Under the pieces are notes generated by a model, which was given only the letters and a program-made list of their open reading frames with translations, ran no database searches and was not told the DNA's origin. From Xestospongia muta (taxonomy: Eukaryota > Porifera > Demospongiae > Haplosclerida > Petrosiidae): 64,000 nt of DNA. Numbering within the stretch: position 1 is the stretch's first letter; every line of letters starts with the position of its first letter. The stretch lies in the NCBI GenBank assembly GCA_963693285.1, contig OY848917.1, positions 17,717,245-17,781,244 of the forward strand, read 5' to 3'. Position numbers and translations under genes: made by a program. Of the stretch, positions 11,301-26,300 are shown in pieces.

Positions 11301-14300
11301 TAAACCAGTAGTATAAATCCGTTTTTATGGTGTCAAGATTGTTGGTCATCTTAGAAAGTATGGCAAAAACAGCAGGAGTGTTTAACATAAGATTTTCTAG
11401 AATTGCTGCATGACTGCTGTAATACTCCTTATGACCTGCAAGATCATAAAGGACAATGTTTCCCACTTTGTGACTTGAAAGGGTATGTGCATTAATCCCA
11501 GTAGTTAATAGTTCTACTGGAATAGGAGGATCAAACATATCGAACTCGTAGTTAGGTGGTTTCTCAGCTCGTTTCTTAATGACTGCTGCAAGTGAACTTT
11601 TACCCGCACCAGTGTTACCACAAAAAAATACTTTGCTATAAGATTCTACTGGAAAATCTTTTCTACATTGCTTAAAAGGCTCAAACATCTTTAAAATACT
11701 GAAGCGGTTTACATCGTCACGATAAGCAAGTTCCATGGCTGTTTGATTATTTCGATTTCTAGCCATTGGGTTGACCTTTCCTGATGACAAAAGGGATTTG
11801 ACTATATTGCCATAACAACCCCTGCAAGCAACATGAAGAGGTGTATTACCATCCTAAAAAATCAAAGTAAATTGTAGTAATTGACATTCCTTTTATTTCA
11901 GTTTACAACGTGTGATTGATTGTTAGAATTACTTCATTTATATCAACATTTCAAATGTTTACCTCATTTATAGTGATAGTATTTTGTGAGTATTTTAGCC
12001 AGTTACTTATTTATGTGGGAAACAAACAATAATTAATTTATTTGTATTAATGAAAACCTAAATATTTCTGAAGTAATGAGAACTAAAGTTTTGAAAATGC
12101 CTCAACTCATCCATATATTCTTGATAGACAATTTCTAAGCCTGCATTGAAAAAACATTGTTCTACTTCACTTTCTAATGGAAGCAAATGTACAGCGAGTG
12201 AAAATGACTAAAACAACAGCTAATTTTTCAGAAAAAATTTAAAACTTATCTTGCACGCTGAGTTTGCAGGGACTGTTTGCCATACAGTTGACACCATTCA
12301 TATATCTGAATGAGATTTCTATAATACAAAATGGCATGTTGTTACCAACTGTTGTGGATTATATATGGTGATGCAACATTATTTCAATACTTTCCACAAC
12401 ATTTTTATTTGTCCAAACAACCATTTTGTATGTAACAGGCCATCAATGTTAAGGTAAAATAACTTGGTTATCAATGATAACATCAGTCATTTTAGCTAGA
12501 CCCTACCGCTCTTTACTCTATAAAAGAAGATAGGTCACAATCGATTATATTTCATTTGACCAATCAGATCACACTATACATATTCTGGATAGCAAGCATG
12601 GATAGTAAGAAGTAACACTTTGTTATAGATGTCATTTTTGGGCTCACTGATATCTTGAAAGTACAAAGAGATAGATGCTTGATGCTTTGTATAAAGGGGA
12701 AAATGTATGTCTAGAGATCTTTAAATTGGAACATATGGACTGTAAAGTCTTCTAAAGTAGATATCATGAATTGAATGGTGTGTTGTGGGGCTTCTTTTTT
12801 TGTTTATTGTGATTAGTTGAGGTTCTGGTGTGACAAACAGGAGGGTCTAGTTCAATACACTTTGAAAACACCCAAAATCATTAATCATTGTAATTGAAGT
12901 AACTCAATTTATAAAGCAGTAGGAAAATAAGGTAAACATTTGAACATTGAATTATAACATGTAACAGCTAACATATATTAAATGCTATCAAGGATCATAA
13001 AAAAGTAATGTTTTATAATATATATATATGTGTTCAATGATAACATGTTTTATAATAGGACTATTGATATGTACACTGATCTCTATTGAATTTAAGAATG
13101 ACTCATGCAGACAAGAAATTTTTTTTATGCATCACATAACTTGGCTCTTGAGATAAAAGGTATATATGCATTGAAGCTAATACAAGCTTTATTCCATTAA
13201 ACTATTAGAAAGTCAATCTCATCAGTGTAATAACCCAGCAAATATTGTGGATGAGATTGACTATATCTTTTTATAATTCTCATCTATTAGTATGGTTTGC
13301 AGATTTTTAATAACATTTCATAAATGTATCACAATGTTGCTCAGTGGTTATATGTCAAATCATTGTGCCAATACTTTCTATGATTTTTTTAAAGTGAGCT
13401 GGTTAAAACATTTTAGGACATAGTAAACTATAAAATCCATGTCACAACTTACTTGATTAGCGATCTCAGGATTAGCATTGGCTTTAAGAAGGAGCTGAAC
13501 ACATTCATTATTGCCTTTCTCTGAAGCAATGTACAAAGCAGTTTGGCCATTCTATGTATATGTAAAAGGACATATAACAAATGAATGTTAATATATATGA
13601 CATAAAGTGACTGAATAAAATTTAGAACATTTCCCTTTTAACTATAACCAATTATGAAAGAGATGTTCTTTAACATGGTATTACACTACCCATATTCTTG
13701 ATAGTATGCATGGATAGTTAGAAGTAACACTTTGTTATAGATGTCGTTTTTTGGAAATGCATGTCTAGAGATCTTTACATTGAAACATATGAACTGTAAA
13801 GTCTTCTAAAGTAGATAACATGCATTGAAAGTTAATGTTGTAGAGCTTCTTTTTTGTTTATTGTAATTAGTTGAGGTTCTGATATGACCTTTGCTAGATC
13901 CTTCTTGTGGATCAGCAAAGAGGGGGGTCTAGCTTAATACACTGAAAACACCAAAATAAATCATTAATCATTGTAACTGAAGTAACTCAATTTATAAAGC
14001 AGTAAGAAAATAAGGTAAATATCTGAACATTGAATTATAAGATATAACAGCTAACATAACTTGAATGCTATCAAGGATCATCAAAAGGTAAGGTTTTATA
14101 ATATCAATGTGTTCAATCGTAACATGTTTTATAAAAGGACTATTGATATGTACACTGATCTCTATTATAATTTTAGGATGACTTATGCAAACAAAAAATT
14201 TGTTATACGTCACATAACTTGGCTTTTGAGATAAAAGGTATATATGTATTGGAGCTAATACAAGCTTTATTCCATTAAACTATTAGAAAGTCAATCTCAT

Positions 14301-17300
14301 CAGTGTAAAAAATTAAACCAGCAAATATTGTGGATGAGATTGACTATATCTTTTTATAATTCTCATCTACTAATATGGTTTGCAGATTTTTAATAGCATT
14401 TCATAAATGTATCACAATGTTGCTCAGTGGTTATATGTCAAATCATTGTGCCAATAATTTCTATGATTTTTTAAGTGAGCTGGTTAAAACATTTTAGGAC
14501 ATAGTAAACTATAAATCCATGTCATAACTTACTTGATTAGCGATGTCAGGATTAGCATTGGTTTTAAGAAGGAGCTGAACACATTCATTATTGCCTTTCT
14601 CTGAAGCAATGTACAAAGCAGTTTGGCCATTCTATGTATATGTAAAAGGACATATAACAAATGAATGTTAGTATATATGACATAAAGTGACTGAATAAAA
14701 TTTAGAACATTTCCCTTTTAACTATAACCAATTATGAAAGAGATGTTCTTTAACATGGTATTACACTACCCATATTCTTGATAGTATGCATGGATAGTTA
14801 GAAGTAACACTTTGTTATAGATGTCGTTTTTTGGAAATGCATGTCTAGAGATCTTTACATTGAAACATATGAACTGTAAAGTCTTCTAAAGTAGATAACA
14901 TGCATTGAAAGTTAATGTTGTAGAGCTTCTTTTTTGTTTATTGTAATTAGTTGAGGTTCTGATATGACCTTTGCTAGATCCTTCTTATGGATCAGCAAAT
15001 AGGAGGGTCTAGCTTAATACACTGAAAACACCAAAATAAATCATTAATCATTGTAACTGAAGTAACTCAATTTATAAAGCAGTAGGAAAATAAGGTAAAC
15101 ATCTGAACATTGAATTATAACATATAACAGCTAACATAATTTGAATGCTATCAAGAATCATCAAAAGATAAGGTTTTATAATATCTATGTGTTCAATGGT
15201 AACATGTTTTATAAAAGGACTATTGACATGTACACTGATCTCTATTATAATTTTAGGATGACTCATGCAGACAAGAATTTTTTTATGCATCACATAACTT
15301 GGCTTTTGAGATAAAAGGTATATATGTATTGGAGCTAATACAAGCTTTATTTCATTAAACTATTAGAAAGTCAATCTCATCAGTGTAAAAAAAACCCCAG
15401 CAAATATTGTGGATAAGATTGACTATATCTTCTTATAATTCTCATCTACTAATATGGTTTGCAGATTTTTAATAGCATTTCATAAATGTATCACAATGTT
15501 ACTCAGTGGTTATATGTCAAATCATTGTGCCAATACCTTCTATGATTTTTTTGAGTGAGCCGGTTAAAACATTTTAGGATGTAGTAAACTATAAAATCCA
15601 TGTCACAACTTACTTGATTAGCGATGTCAGGATTAGCATTGGCTTTAAGAAGAAGCTGAACACATTTATTATTGCCTTTCTCTGAAGCAATGTACAAAGC
15701 AGTTTGGCCATTCTATGTATATGTAAAAGGACATATAACAAATGAATGTTAGTATAAATGACATAAAGTGACTGAATAAAATTCAGAACATTTCCTTTTA
15801 ACTATAACCAATCATGAAAGAGATGTTCTTTAACATGGTATGAAATAAACATTAGATGACTCATTAATAAATCATTAAGAAAACAATTTCATATGGTCAA
15901 TATTTAAGATCACTTAAATGGGGGACTTAAAGTAAAATGTATAGCATGGTTTTACAATATGTTTTATAATAGCACTATTGATATGTGACACTGATGTTCT
16001 CTATTGTAATAATAGAATGACTCATGCAGACAAGGAATTTTATTATGCATCAGATAACTTGGCTCTTGAGATAAAAGGTATATATGTATTGAAGCAAATA
16101 CAAGCTTTATTTCATTAAACTATTAGAAACTCAATCTCATCAGTGTAAAAAATTAAACCAGCAAATATTGTGGATGAGTCTGACTTTATTTTCTTATAAT
16201 TCTCATCTATTAATATGGTTTGGAGATTTTTAATAACATTTCATAAATCTAGTACAATGTTGCTCAGTGGTTATATGTCAAATCATTGTCCCAATACTTT
16301 CTATGATTTTTTTGAGTGAGCTGGTTAAAACATTTTAGGATGTAGTAAACTATAAAATCCATGTCACAACTTACTTGATTAGCGATGTCAGGATTAGCAT
16401 TGGCTTTAAGGAGGAGCTGAACACATTCATTATTGCCTTTCTCTGAAGCAATGTACAAAGCAGTTTGGCCATTCTATGTATATGTAAAAGGACATATAAC
16501 AAATGAATGTTAGTATAAATGACATAAAGTGACTGAATAAAATTCAGAACATTTCCTTTTAACTATAACCAATTATGAAAGAGATGTTCTTTAACATGGT
16601 ATGAAATAAACATTAGTTGACTCATTAATAAATCATTAAGAAAACAATTTCATATGGTCAATATTTAAGATCACTTAAATGGGGGACTTCAAGTAAAATG
16701 TATAGCATGGTTTTACAATATGTTTTATAATAGCACTATTGATATGTGTCACTGATCTTCTCTATTGTAATAATAGAATGGCTCATGCAGACAAGGAATT
16801 TTATTATGCATCATGTAACTTGGCTCTTGAGATAAAAGGTAAATTTATAGGAGCTAATACATTCCATTAAAAACTTTATAATTTTCATCTACTATTATGG
16901 TTTGCAGTTTTTAGTAACATTTCATAAATGTAGCACAATGTTGCTTAGTGGTTACATGTCAAATCATTGTGGAGTTACTTTCTCTGATAATTGTTGAGTA
17001 ACCTGATTAAAATGTTTTAGGGCATAGTAAACTATAAAATTCTTGTTACAACTTACATAATCAGCAATGTCAGGGTTAGCATTGACTTCAAGAAGAAGCT
17101 GAACACATTCATTATTGCCTTTCTCTGATGCAATGTACAAAGCAGTTTGGCCATCCTTTGTATATATAAAAGAACAAATAAATATGATTGTAGGTAAAAA
17201 TGATATAAAATGCTTGAATAAAAGGCAGTATGTCTTCTTCATAATCATGAGCAAATTTTTCAACACGGTACCAAACAAATATTAGACCACTTATTAATAT

Positions 17301-20300
17301 TTAATTAGGAACAACTTTATGTGGTCAACATTCAACTGCATTACATGAATGGTGTCTGACAAATATTGGCAAACCTGTTATGCCGTTTGCGTGAACCATT
17401 ATGGACTATACACCATGTATTAATAATTCATTAGGAAAAAACTTTAATGCAGCAAACTGTCAGACAATGTTGCTACAGATAAGTGAATTGTGGTCTAAAT
17501 GAGTGATAGTCTTCCTCATTGAGCTGTCATGTGCTTATGTAATAACCCTAGCTAAGTGAATCTAATAACAAAGCATGTTTTTCCATAACATGTTAAAGTT
17601 GACATGATACTAAAGGAGTTGAAAGTGTCAACAAACTGCTTTAGAACAGCACTTTATCAGATACATGGATGTGACATTACTTTCAACTTCTATGGTATCC
17701 ACTCATGCCACAAACACAACTGTGACATTAGCAACCCTTGGGTCTGTGGCCTTTGGGTTTGTTTTGCATCATGGCACCTGTATTTGTGACATAACTCTCG
17801 TGGTTGTGTACATATACTTAACACTATCAATTACAATTCAACGTACATTGTTTCCAATGTTACCGACAGCTCCCCTGGACAGAGCAGCCTTAGTACCTTC
17901 CAAATCTCCTTTTCTCAAAGATTCTAAAAGTAAAGTATCCTAAATGGAAAAGGTAAAGTTTCTCAATTTCTACATTACAACAGAATATATTCTTGAATTT
18001 TAAGGTGTAAATATATTTGTATAGAATGCTTGTATTTAGCATATGTATGAACTTCAAAATATGGAATCACATTGCTAAAAAATATTCATTTGCCAAACAA
18101 TATTGACTAATAATTGCTGTATACTTTTTACATTTACATGAATATATATGTACATGTTTATATATTGTGAATGCTATAATAATATAAAATGTACATAACA
18201 ACAAGCACAACAAATAGAGTTAAAGAGATATTCAGTGCTTAATACATACAAGTGTGTACAAATATATAACATATGACTTACAGCCTGTACAGCTTCTAAA
18301 TTGTTGGTATTAGCATTAACTAACATCTTTATAATGACATCATTTTTAGTCCAATATGCTGCATGAAGTGCTGTACGGCCATACTACATGATATAAATAT
18401 ATAAAAAGACATGATATGAGTCAGATCAAAGTAAGAGATACATATAAAGATAAGTGACTTTTAAGCTACACTGTTGGTACAAACTATTCTCTCCTATGCA
18501 AATATAAGCTTCATCTAGTGCTATAGTAACCACATAAACATTTTTAATGCACCAGGTGCTCCTGGTCACATCACATTATGTGAGGTCAGCAAATAAGCCA
18601 CCAAAGAACTAGTCAAGATTAACTTTGATGATAGACAGCAAATAACATATAATGGGTATATTTCTAGAGCTATTCTAGACGATAACATAACAGGCAAAAC
18701 TTGTCTCTAAGACCTGGCAAAATACTGTGTTTTTCTGAAGTAAGAATATCTATACAAAGTCATGGCAACAAAGATATTTCACACAAGATCTAACCATAGA
18801 TTGTATGGGCTTATTGTTTCACAAGTTTAAACAAGGATATGTTAGATAAAAAAGTCAGATGACTACAAATTTGGGATTTTTTTTCAGAAAAAGGTCACTT
18901 TCTAACTAGAAAGTGCTACATAGAAATTTGCTAAATATAAATAGCATACTCTTATAACTGTAAGCTTAATAATTGATTTAAAAACTTGGTTACTCTGTAT
19001 ATTATTGTACATTTAATTATAGTTTGTCACATTTAAAATTGCATTTAACTATGTATTTGCTATAGATGCCATGTTTGTAGATGTACAACTATTGCAGCAC
19101 AAGACCAAAAACTACATCAGGCCAGGATAATTAAAAATTATACAGTAAACAAAACAGTGTGTAAACAAGTGAATATAATTTTGTTGTTGTTGACTAATAT
19201 ACCATTGTGTAAGATATACTATTGTAGGGCTCTGCTATGAGCAGTGGTCAAGTATTTAGATAAAAAATTACAGCCTTTATGCAAAGCTACATTATTCCAA
19301 TTGATTTGAAGAAGGAAAGTTACCACATTCTGTACATTACTACTATAGTAATGAACATTTGAAATTTAATTAATAAGAAAATTAGAAAATTATTTTGATG
19401 AATATTAATAAAGAAAATATTAACAATGTATTAATGATTGCTGATTTTATGTTTAGAATTGTCATAATTTCTGTAATTTTGAATTGTATAATTTGCCCAA
19501 GTAACAATGATAACAGACATCACTAAGATAGAAAAATGTGGATGTCAATGCAATAAATCTTGTGGCAGCAATATCAGACGTTCACAATATTGGATAAGTT
19601 ATTTCTTAATAAAAAGACATTTTTGGAATTATCAACCACTTCTTTCATATTTGGTCTGTAACCTTATAGTCAGAGTATATAGCAACACAGATGGTAGCCA
19701 ACCTTGAAACTTGATTCCATACTTAACCTAAAGTACTTGTATCTGTTCAGTCAGAGACAAGTGTTAATTGAACTAATTGGTTCTCATTATATTAAGTTTT
19801 GAAACATGTCAAAACTTAATTTGACAGTCCTAACCTGGTACTTTATTATTATGGAATACATGGTTTCATGAAATTGGGGATTTCATGAGTTCTGATTGGT
19901 TTAGCAAACCTAGGCATGGTAACAATGCATGAAAATTAAAGAATAGTTATTAATTAAAAATGGAATAATAATACAAAGTAATTATTTTAGTGATGTGATT
20001 TCTTAATTACCTGTCGTACTAGTTTGAAAAATCTTTCTGTTATATTTAGAAGTTTATAATTCATTTTGGACCAGTTTAATGTCTCACTGTTAGGTAAATA
20101 TGGATTATGGGCTCTCAGAACTAACATACAGTGCTAATTAATTCAATCAACTAGACAATTTTAAAAAACACAAACACTTAATAAATCAGTAGAACATACA
20201 GCTACAGATTATAATTTTGAGCTGTAACAATTACAAATTTGGGAAAAATTTGAGCACTAAAATTGACTTTTAAACTCTGAAACAGATGGCATTTTGCTCA

Positions 20301-23300
20301 TTTTTCCATTTGACATCCACATTGCTAATGTTAATCTGTAAAATGTTTGCTTGAGCTTGAAATATTAAGCAGAGACTAGAAATATTGTAGAAACAGGTAT
20401 TAGAGTTACAGGAACTCAGCTGTTCTATGTGTATATTCGAAAACACAGACTATTTGCATCATCAGAGATGAAGAGATGATGAGAACAGTTATCAGTAATG
20501 AAAACATTTTTTAAGATCTACAATTCAATCTATTATGTTGCCAAAATTAACAGAAAATTATGAAATTTTGACCAACTTCAAACGTAGTTAAAGAGACTGA
20601 TGAATAATGTAAAATAAAATTTAATCAGAGAAAGCAGGTTGGTAGCCTAAACGAGTTCCTTTCAAAACTTTGTCGAAGCCAAAAGGCTTCAATAGTAAGT
20701 TATTTCTTCTTGAATTCAGACTATAATTATCTCTGTAAGCTTTCTATTATATAAGAAACTGGAGTCAGAAGCTATGAAGTGTTACTAATGTTATGTACAT
20801 CATGGATATAATTTAAGGATGTTGAACCTTTATTATATATGTAAATAGCAATGTAAATTGTTTAAAAGTGATTATGCATTAAAACTAAATAATACATAGG
20901 AATTGAATATGTGGTCTTGGTATATTCGAGGCTAGTGTGATCAAGAAGAATGACCTCTCTCAGAAGTCTTTGTTGTATTTTGAATCATGTGACAGACATC
21001 ATGGAAGTGACCATGTGACACATGCCTCCAACAACTGGGAATTGTTTGTTGCCAATGTTCAAGAAGATAGCTTTGTTGGTTTTCTTTTGTTGTTAAATTC
21101 TGAGCTCTTGTACTCCTAACAGTTTCATAATAGAGAGTATAAACCAATGGACTCTAGGATAACTTTTGAATGACTTGAGTTGAGTATTATTACATAAACT
21201 TTGTCATTACACGTCCTTTAATGACTAATTGACACTTCAATCTATGGGTTGTAACCTATCTGTACAATTTGCTAGAATTCTAACTACAAAGTCATGATTA
21301 TTTCAAGCATTTCACAAATTGAATCAGTAGTTCATTCCTTGAAGGCATCAATTATTACAAGTCCAGGATTATTATCTATATCATATAGTACATATAAATG
21401 TCCATTGTAATGTAAATCAGGTGTCCTTGAATCATGAATGTTAGAGAATAAGAAATAGTTAACAAATACCAGATCAGAGCTACATCCTCTACCAACCTAC
21501 ATATAAACACTTCTCTTAAAGCTATTGTTTGGTCATGCTCTAATCATTTAATTAACACTTTTATGTAATTTTAATCATTCCCTTATTTGGTCACAGTTCT
21601 TCCAGGTCTTACTGTACCATGTGCTCTAGCACGTGTTATGTTTAGAACTTTGTAGTTTTTTGTTTTTTGTTCTGTGATATAGTCTGTCGATTCTCTCTCT
21701 CTCTCTCTCTCATTTTGGGAAAATCAATAAAGTAACATTTGACCCTCATTCTCTGTTGTGTCGTGGATATTGACTAATCAGTGGTATTCTTGTGTAGCAT
21801 TCGCAATCTGTACTAACCTCAAACATATTTTGGTCCACCGAACCGGATATATCTCCCTATACTTCATTCCAATAGAGCAGCAGTCTCTCTGGCTTAGTAT
21901 CAGATACTCATCGTAAAGTCCTCTCTTAAGTCCTTTATCATTGTAACTCATGGCACTCATGCAATCTACGCTGATCCTCGGGAACTCAGTAAAATAAGGA
22001 GAAGAAGAGGAGTAACTCGTTCTTCAATCACTCGCCTCGAAAAACGTCTTCGTGAACTAGAAGCTATCTTGGATCAACCCACTACTGCTGATCGTGCCCA
22101 AGAGCTGACGGTTAAACTTGAAACACTGGATGTCGATTTCAAAGCATATCATCTCCAACTTGTTGACTTACTAAATGAAGGTGAAGATAAAGTGTTAGAA
22201 AAGGAACAGGAGATACTCAACGAACATGACGACCTTGTTGCTGACATGAATATTCGCCTCAAGCATTTAGGTTAGATTGCTTCGCCATCATCGGTTGATC
22301 ATCAAAAATTGTCATCACGAAAGCTAACTCATTTGGAAAAGGGAATCATCGCCACACGTGACGCTATCACAGCATTATCAATAGACCATGATGATGTTTC
22401 TCTGATTGAACAATACGAAGCACAGTTATCCGATTACAAGACAGAGTTGTCTACTATCCATACGAAACTATTATCTGTCGATGATGAAGGTGTTGTGCAA
22501 GACCAACTAACAATTCACTCCAAACTTGAAGTTATACTATTTGAATGTTTCCATTACATCCGAAAGCTTCTGAAAACATGCAAAACCTCTGAATCTACCA
22601 CTACTATGACCACTACTCCATCTGATAGCACTGGATTGGGTCTGCGACTTCCTAAATTGGCAGTTCCAACTTTTGATGGTAACATTCTCCACTGGAGACA
22701 ATTCTGGGAGCAGTTCTGTGTGTCTATTCACAATCACCCAAATTTATCTAATGCTGAGAAACTTGTATATCTACAGCATGCCCTCAAGGATGGTTCTGCC
22801 AAGCCTATAATAGAAGGCCTTTCTCAGTCAGGAGAACAGTATACTGAGGCAGTGGATTGTCTAACAGCCCGATTTGATCGTCCTTGTCTGATACATCAGA
22901 CCCATGTTAAGATGATTCTTGAAGCATCCCAAGTTCGTGATGGTAGTGGTTGAGAACTACGACATTTACACGATGTTGTTCAGCAACATATTCGTGCCTT
23001 GAAATCCATGGAACAGGAGCCGTCTCCTTCGTTCATTACTTCCATCATCGAATTGAAGTTGGACCCAACTACTATGTTCGAGTGGCAACAACATATTCAG
23101 TCTCAGAATGAGGTGCCACATTACCGAGAGATGTTGGAGTTCCTCGATCGTCATGCTCAAGCATCAGAGATTTCTACACCCAGTAAAAGGCAATCTAATC
23201 CTGACCCTTCCACTAGAAAGACACTGACTCATCCCAAACCAGTTTCCTCCTTCGTTGCCAATTGTGATCCATCCCATACTCAATGCCCATTGTGCAAGAT

Positions 23301-26300
23301 AGAGAAACACCCTCTATACTCTTGTCCAAAATTCCGGTCACTATCCCATGAAAGGAAAATGGTCACTGTAAAGGTAAATAATATTTGCATGAACTGCCTT
23401 AATAAGGGTCATTTTGTAGCCAAGTGTAAGTCTCTCCATAGGTGCAGGAAGTGCCAGAATCCTCACCATACTCTATTGCACACAGATCATAGAGAACAAC
23501 GAAAGGATCAACCCCAATAGTCTGTCACACCAACACCAAATGAACTAGAAGTATCTGCTAACACAGCTGCAGCAAAGTTGAAACCCTACTCATTGTTAAT
23601 GACGTTTCAAGTACTAATTATGGCACCTAATGGTTTGTCCGTGAGAATTAGAGCTCTTCTCGATAGTGGCTCGTCAGCATCGTTTATTTCCGAACAACTA
23701 GTGCAATCTCTTCGTCTTAGCCATACCAAACAGAAGGTCTCAGTCTCAGGTATTGGAGGCGTCTCTCCTGATATGTTCATCCAGTCAATTGCAAATTTCA
23801 AGATTTCTCCCATAACTGCCAAGGAAAGGACCATTGATGTGATCACATTAATAGTTCCCTGAGTAATTCATGATTTGCCAATATTTCCTATCCCATTTGA
23901 TATGAAATTAACTCACCTATCTAATCTACACTTAGCTGATCCGGAGTTTGGTGTTCCTGGTCATATAGAAATACTCCTTGGAATTGATATCTTCACTGAT
24001 GTATTGCTCAATGGCAGGCAGAAGGGTCCCCCAGGATCATTAGTCGCAATGGAAACCCATTTTGGCTGAGTACCATGTGGTAATATTGAATCTTCCACCT
24101 CTTGTTCATCTGCTGTCACTGTGAGCCATGCCTCAATCGAAATGAGAGATGATCTAATTCATAAATTCTGGGAGATTGAAGAACCCCCCAATCATCTAGT
24201 TTCTCACCTATCCATGGAGGAACATATCGTCGCACAACATTTCAAGACTAAGCACACCAGTAACCCGATGGATGATTTGTAGTTCCTTTACCAAAGAAGT
24301 CAGAGGGTATGATGCTTGGTGAATCAAGGTCTCAAGCAGTACGAAGGTTTCTTTCACTCTAGCGCTCCCTTAACAGTAAGAATCGGTTTGTCGAGTTTGA
24401 TGCGGTGATGGAAGAGTATTTTGATATGCAACATGCAGAGGCAGTACCGCCTGAGGATCTTGAGAAACCAGCAAAGAAAGTATTCTACTTACCCATGCAT
24501 GCCGTATACAAGCAATCTAGTACCACCACTAAGATACGAGCACTATTTGATGCCTCAGCAAAATCATCATCCGATATATCATTAAACGACATTCTACTTG
24601 TAGGACCCACTATTCACCCACCATTAATTGATGTCTTATTGCGTTTTCGTCTGCATCGTGTGGCAATAACAGCAGACGTGGGCAAGATGTATAGAGCAAT
24701 AGAGCTTACAGCTGATGACAAGGACTTGCATCGCTTTGTTTGGAGGTCCAAACCTACTGAACTGTTAAAGGATTATCGGATGACAAGAGTAACCTTTGGC
24801 GTGTCTGCATTGTCATTTGCTGCCAACATGTCTGTGAGACAAAATGCCCTTGACTTGGCACACGAATTCCCTTTAGCTGCCAAAGTAGTAGAAGACTGTT
24901 TTTACGTTGATGAATGACTCACAGGAGCTGACACTGTCAAAAGATCAATTCTTTTATACCATCAGCTACTCGATCTGTTTAATCATGGTGGATTTCTATT
25001 ACGAAGGTGGAATTCCAGTGATTCTGCTGTACTAAAAAGCATAAATCCAGACCTCCAAGACTCCCTTGAAGTACTCAACATATCTGGGCCTGAGGAATAC
25101 ATGAAAGCCCTTGGGCTGGAATGGAACACCGCACTGGATCACTTTTGCTTAACTATTGCTGATCTACCAGCACCTGATATTGTCACTAAGCGAATCCTCA
25201 TATCTAACATCGCCAAGATATTCGATGCCTTTGGCTGGTTCTCACCTATTATCATAAATATTGAAAATCTCCTTCAACGTCTCTGGGAAGCCAAACTTAA
25301 TTGGGATGATCCTGTTCCCTCATCCATTCAAGACGTCTGGACACAATGAAAAACTGAACTACACTTCTTTCCAATTACCATGTATCTCGGTACTACTTTT
25401 CGAAAGATGCCAACATCATCAATATACAGTTACATGGATTCTCTGATGTATCCGAAGATGCCTATGCAGGTGTTGTGTATATGCAGGGAGAAGATACTCA
25501 TGGTAATGTTCATGTTGCATTGGTAATGGCAAAGACGAAGGTTTCCCTGCTGAAGCGATTCACAATACCTCATCTGGAGTTGTGTGGTGCTTATCTACTT
25601 GCCCAACTACTTCACCACTTCAAGGACATCTACCAAATACCAGTTACCAATGTATATGCTTGGACTGATAGCACCATTGTGTTGAATTGGTTGAATGTTT
25701 CTCCAAGTCCAAGGCGTTATAAAAACTTTAGTTGGAATTCGAATTTCAACCATTATCAATTGTATACCTCCCAACTGCTGGAACCATGTTAGCAGTATTG
25801 ATAATCCTGCAGACTGTGCCTCTCGAGGTCTTTATCCGAGCAAGTTGTTGAATTATGAGTTTTGGTGGAAAGGTCCCAACTGGTTAACTATTTCCATGGC
25901 CAAAACAACTATTTTTATCTCCTATCAATATACACGACGAAGAGAAGGAAGTATGTTTGGCTACAACATGTCGACTAGTGGCGACCATCATGCCATTCGA
26001 TCATTATTCTACATTTTCAAGACTTCAACATGTGACAGCATGGATCTTTCGATTTGTAAACAATTGCTGTAACCAAGGAAATTCTGTCATTCGTTGCTCC
26101 TATTTGTCCATAGACCAACTCTCCTGGGCAGAGCGATATTGGATAGCCATTTCGCAGAGTGACAGTTTTCCTCATGAAGTCAGATCGTGATGTCAATTTA
26201 CCAAACAATAGTGCTTTAAAGTCACTTAGTCCCTTCTTAGACCCACTTGGTATAATTCATGTGGGTGGTCGTATCTCCAATGCTAAGCTGTCATATTCTA

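Larger units (their letters stand above)
13250..17300. repeat. Tandemly duplicated exon-plus-intron units (five ankyrin exons)
   Basis: Exons at 13453, 14533, 15614, 16375 and 17057 are spaced 1080, 1081, 761 and 682 bp. The first three units have nearly the same intron sequence and the last two have shorter, more diverged introns. Unequal crossing-over between units is the simplest origin. Confidence 0.8.

Noticed and set aside
17604..17943. Plus-strand open frames with [16 protein letters not shown] peptide
   Set aside because: They partly overlap, on the opposite strand, the ankyrin cap exon 17847-17939, which has clean splice signals; no plus-strand support.
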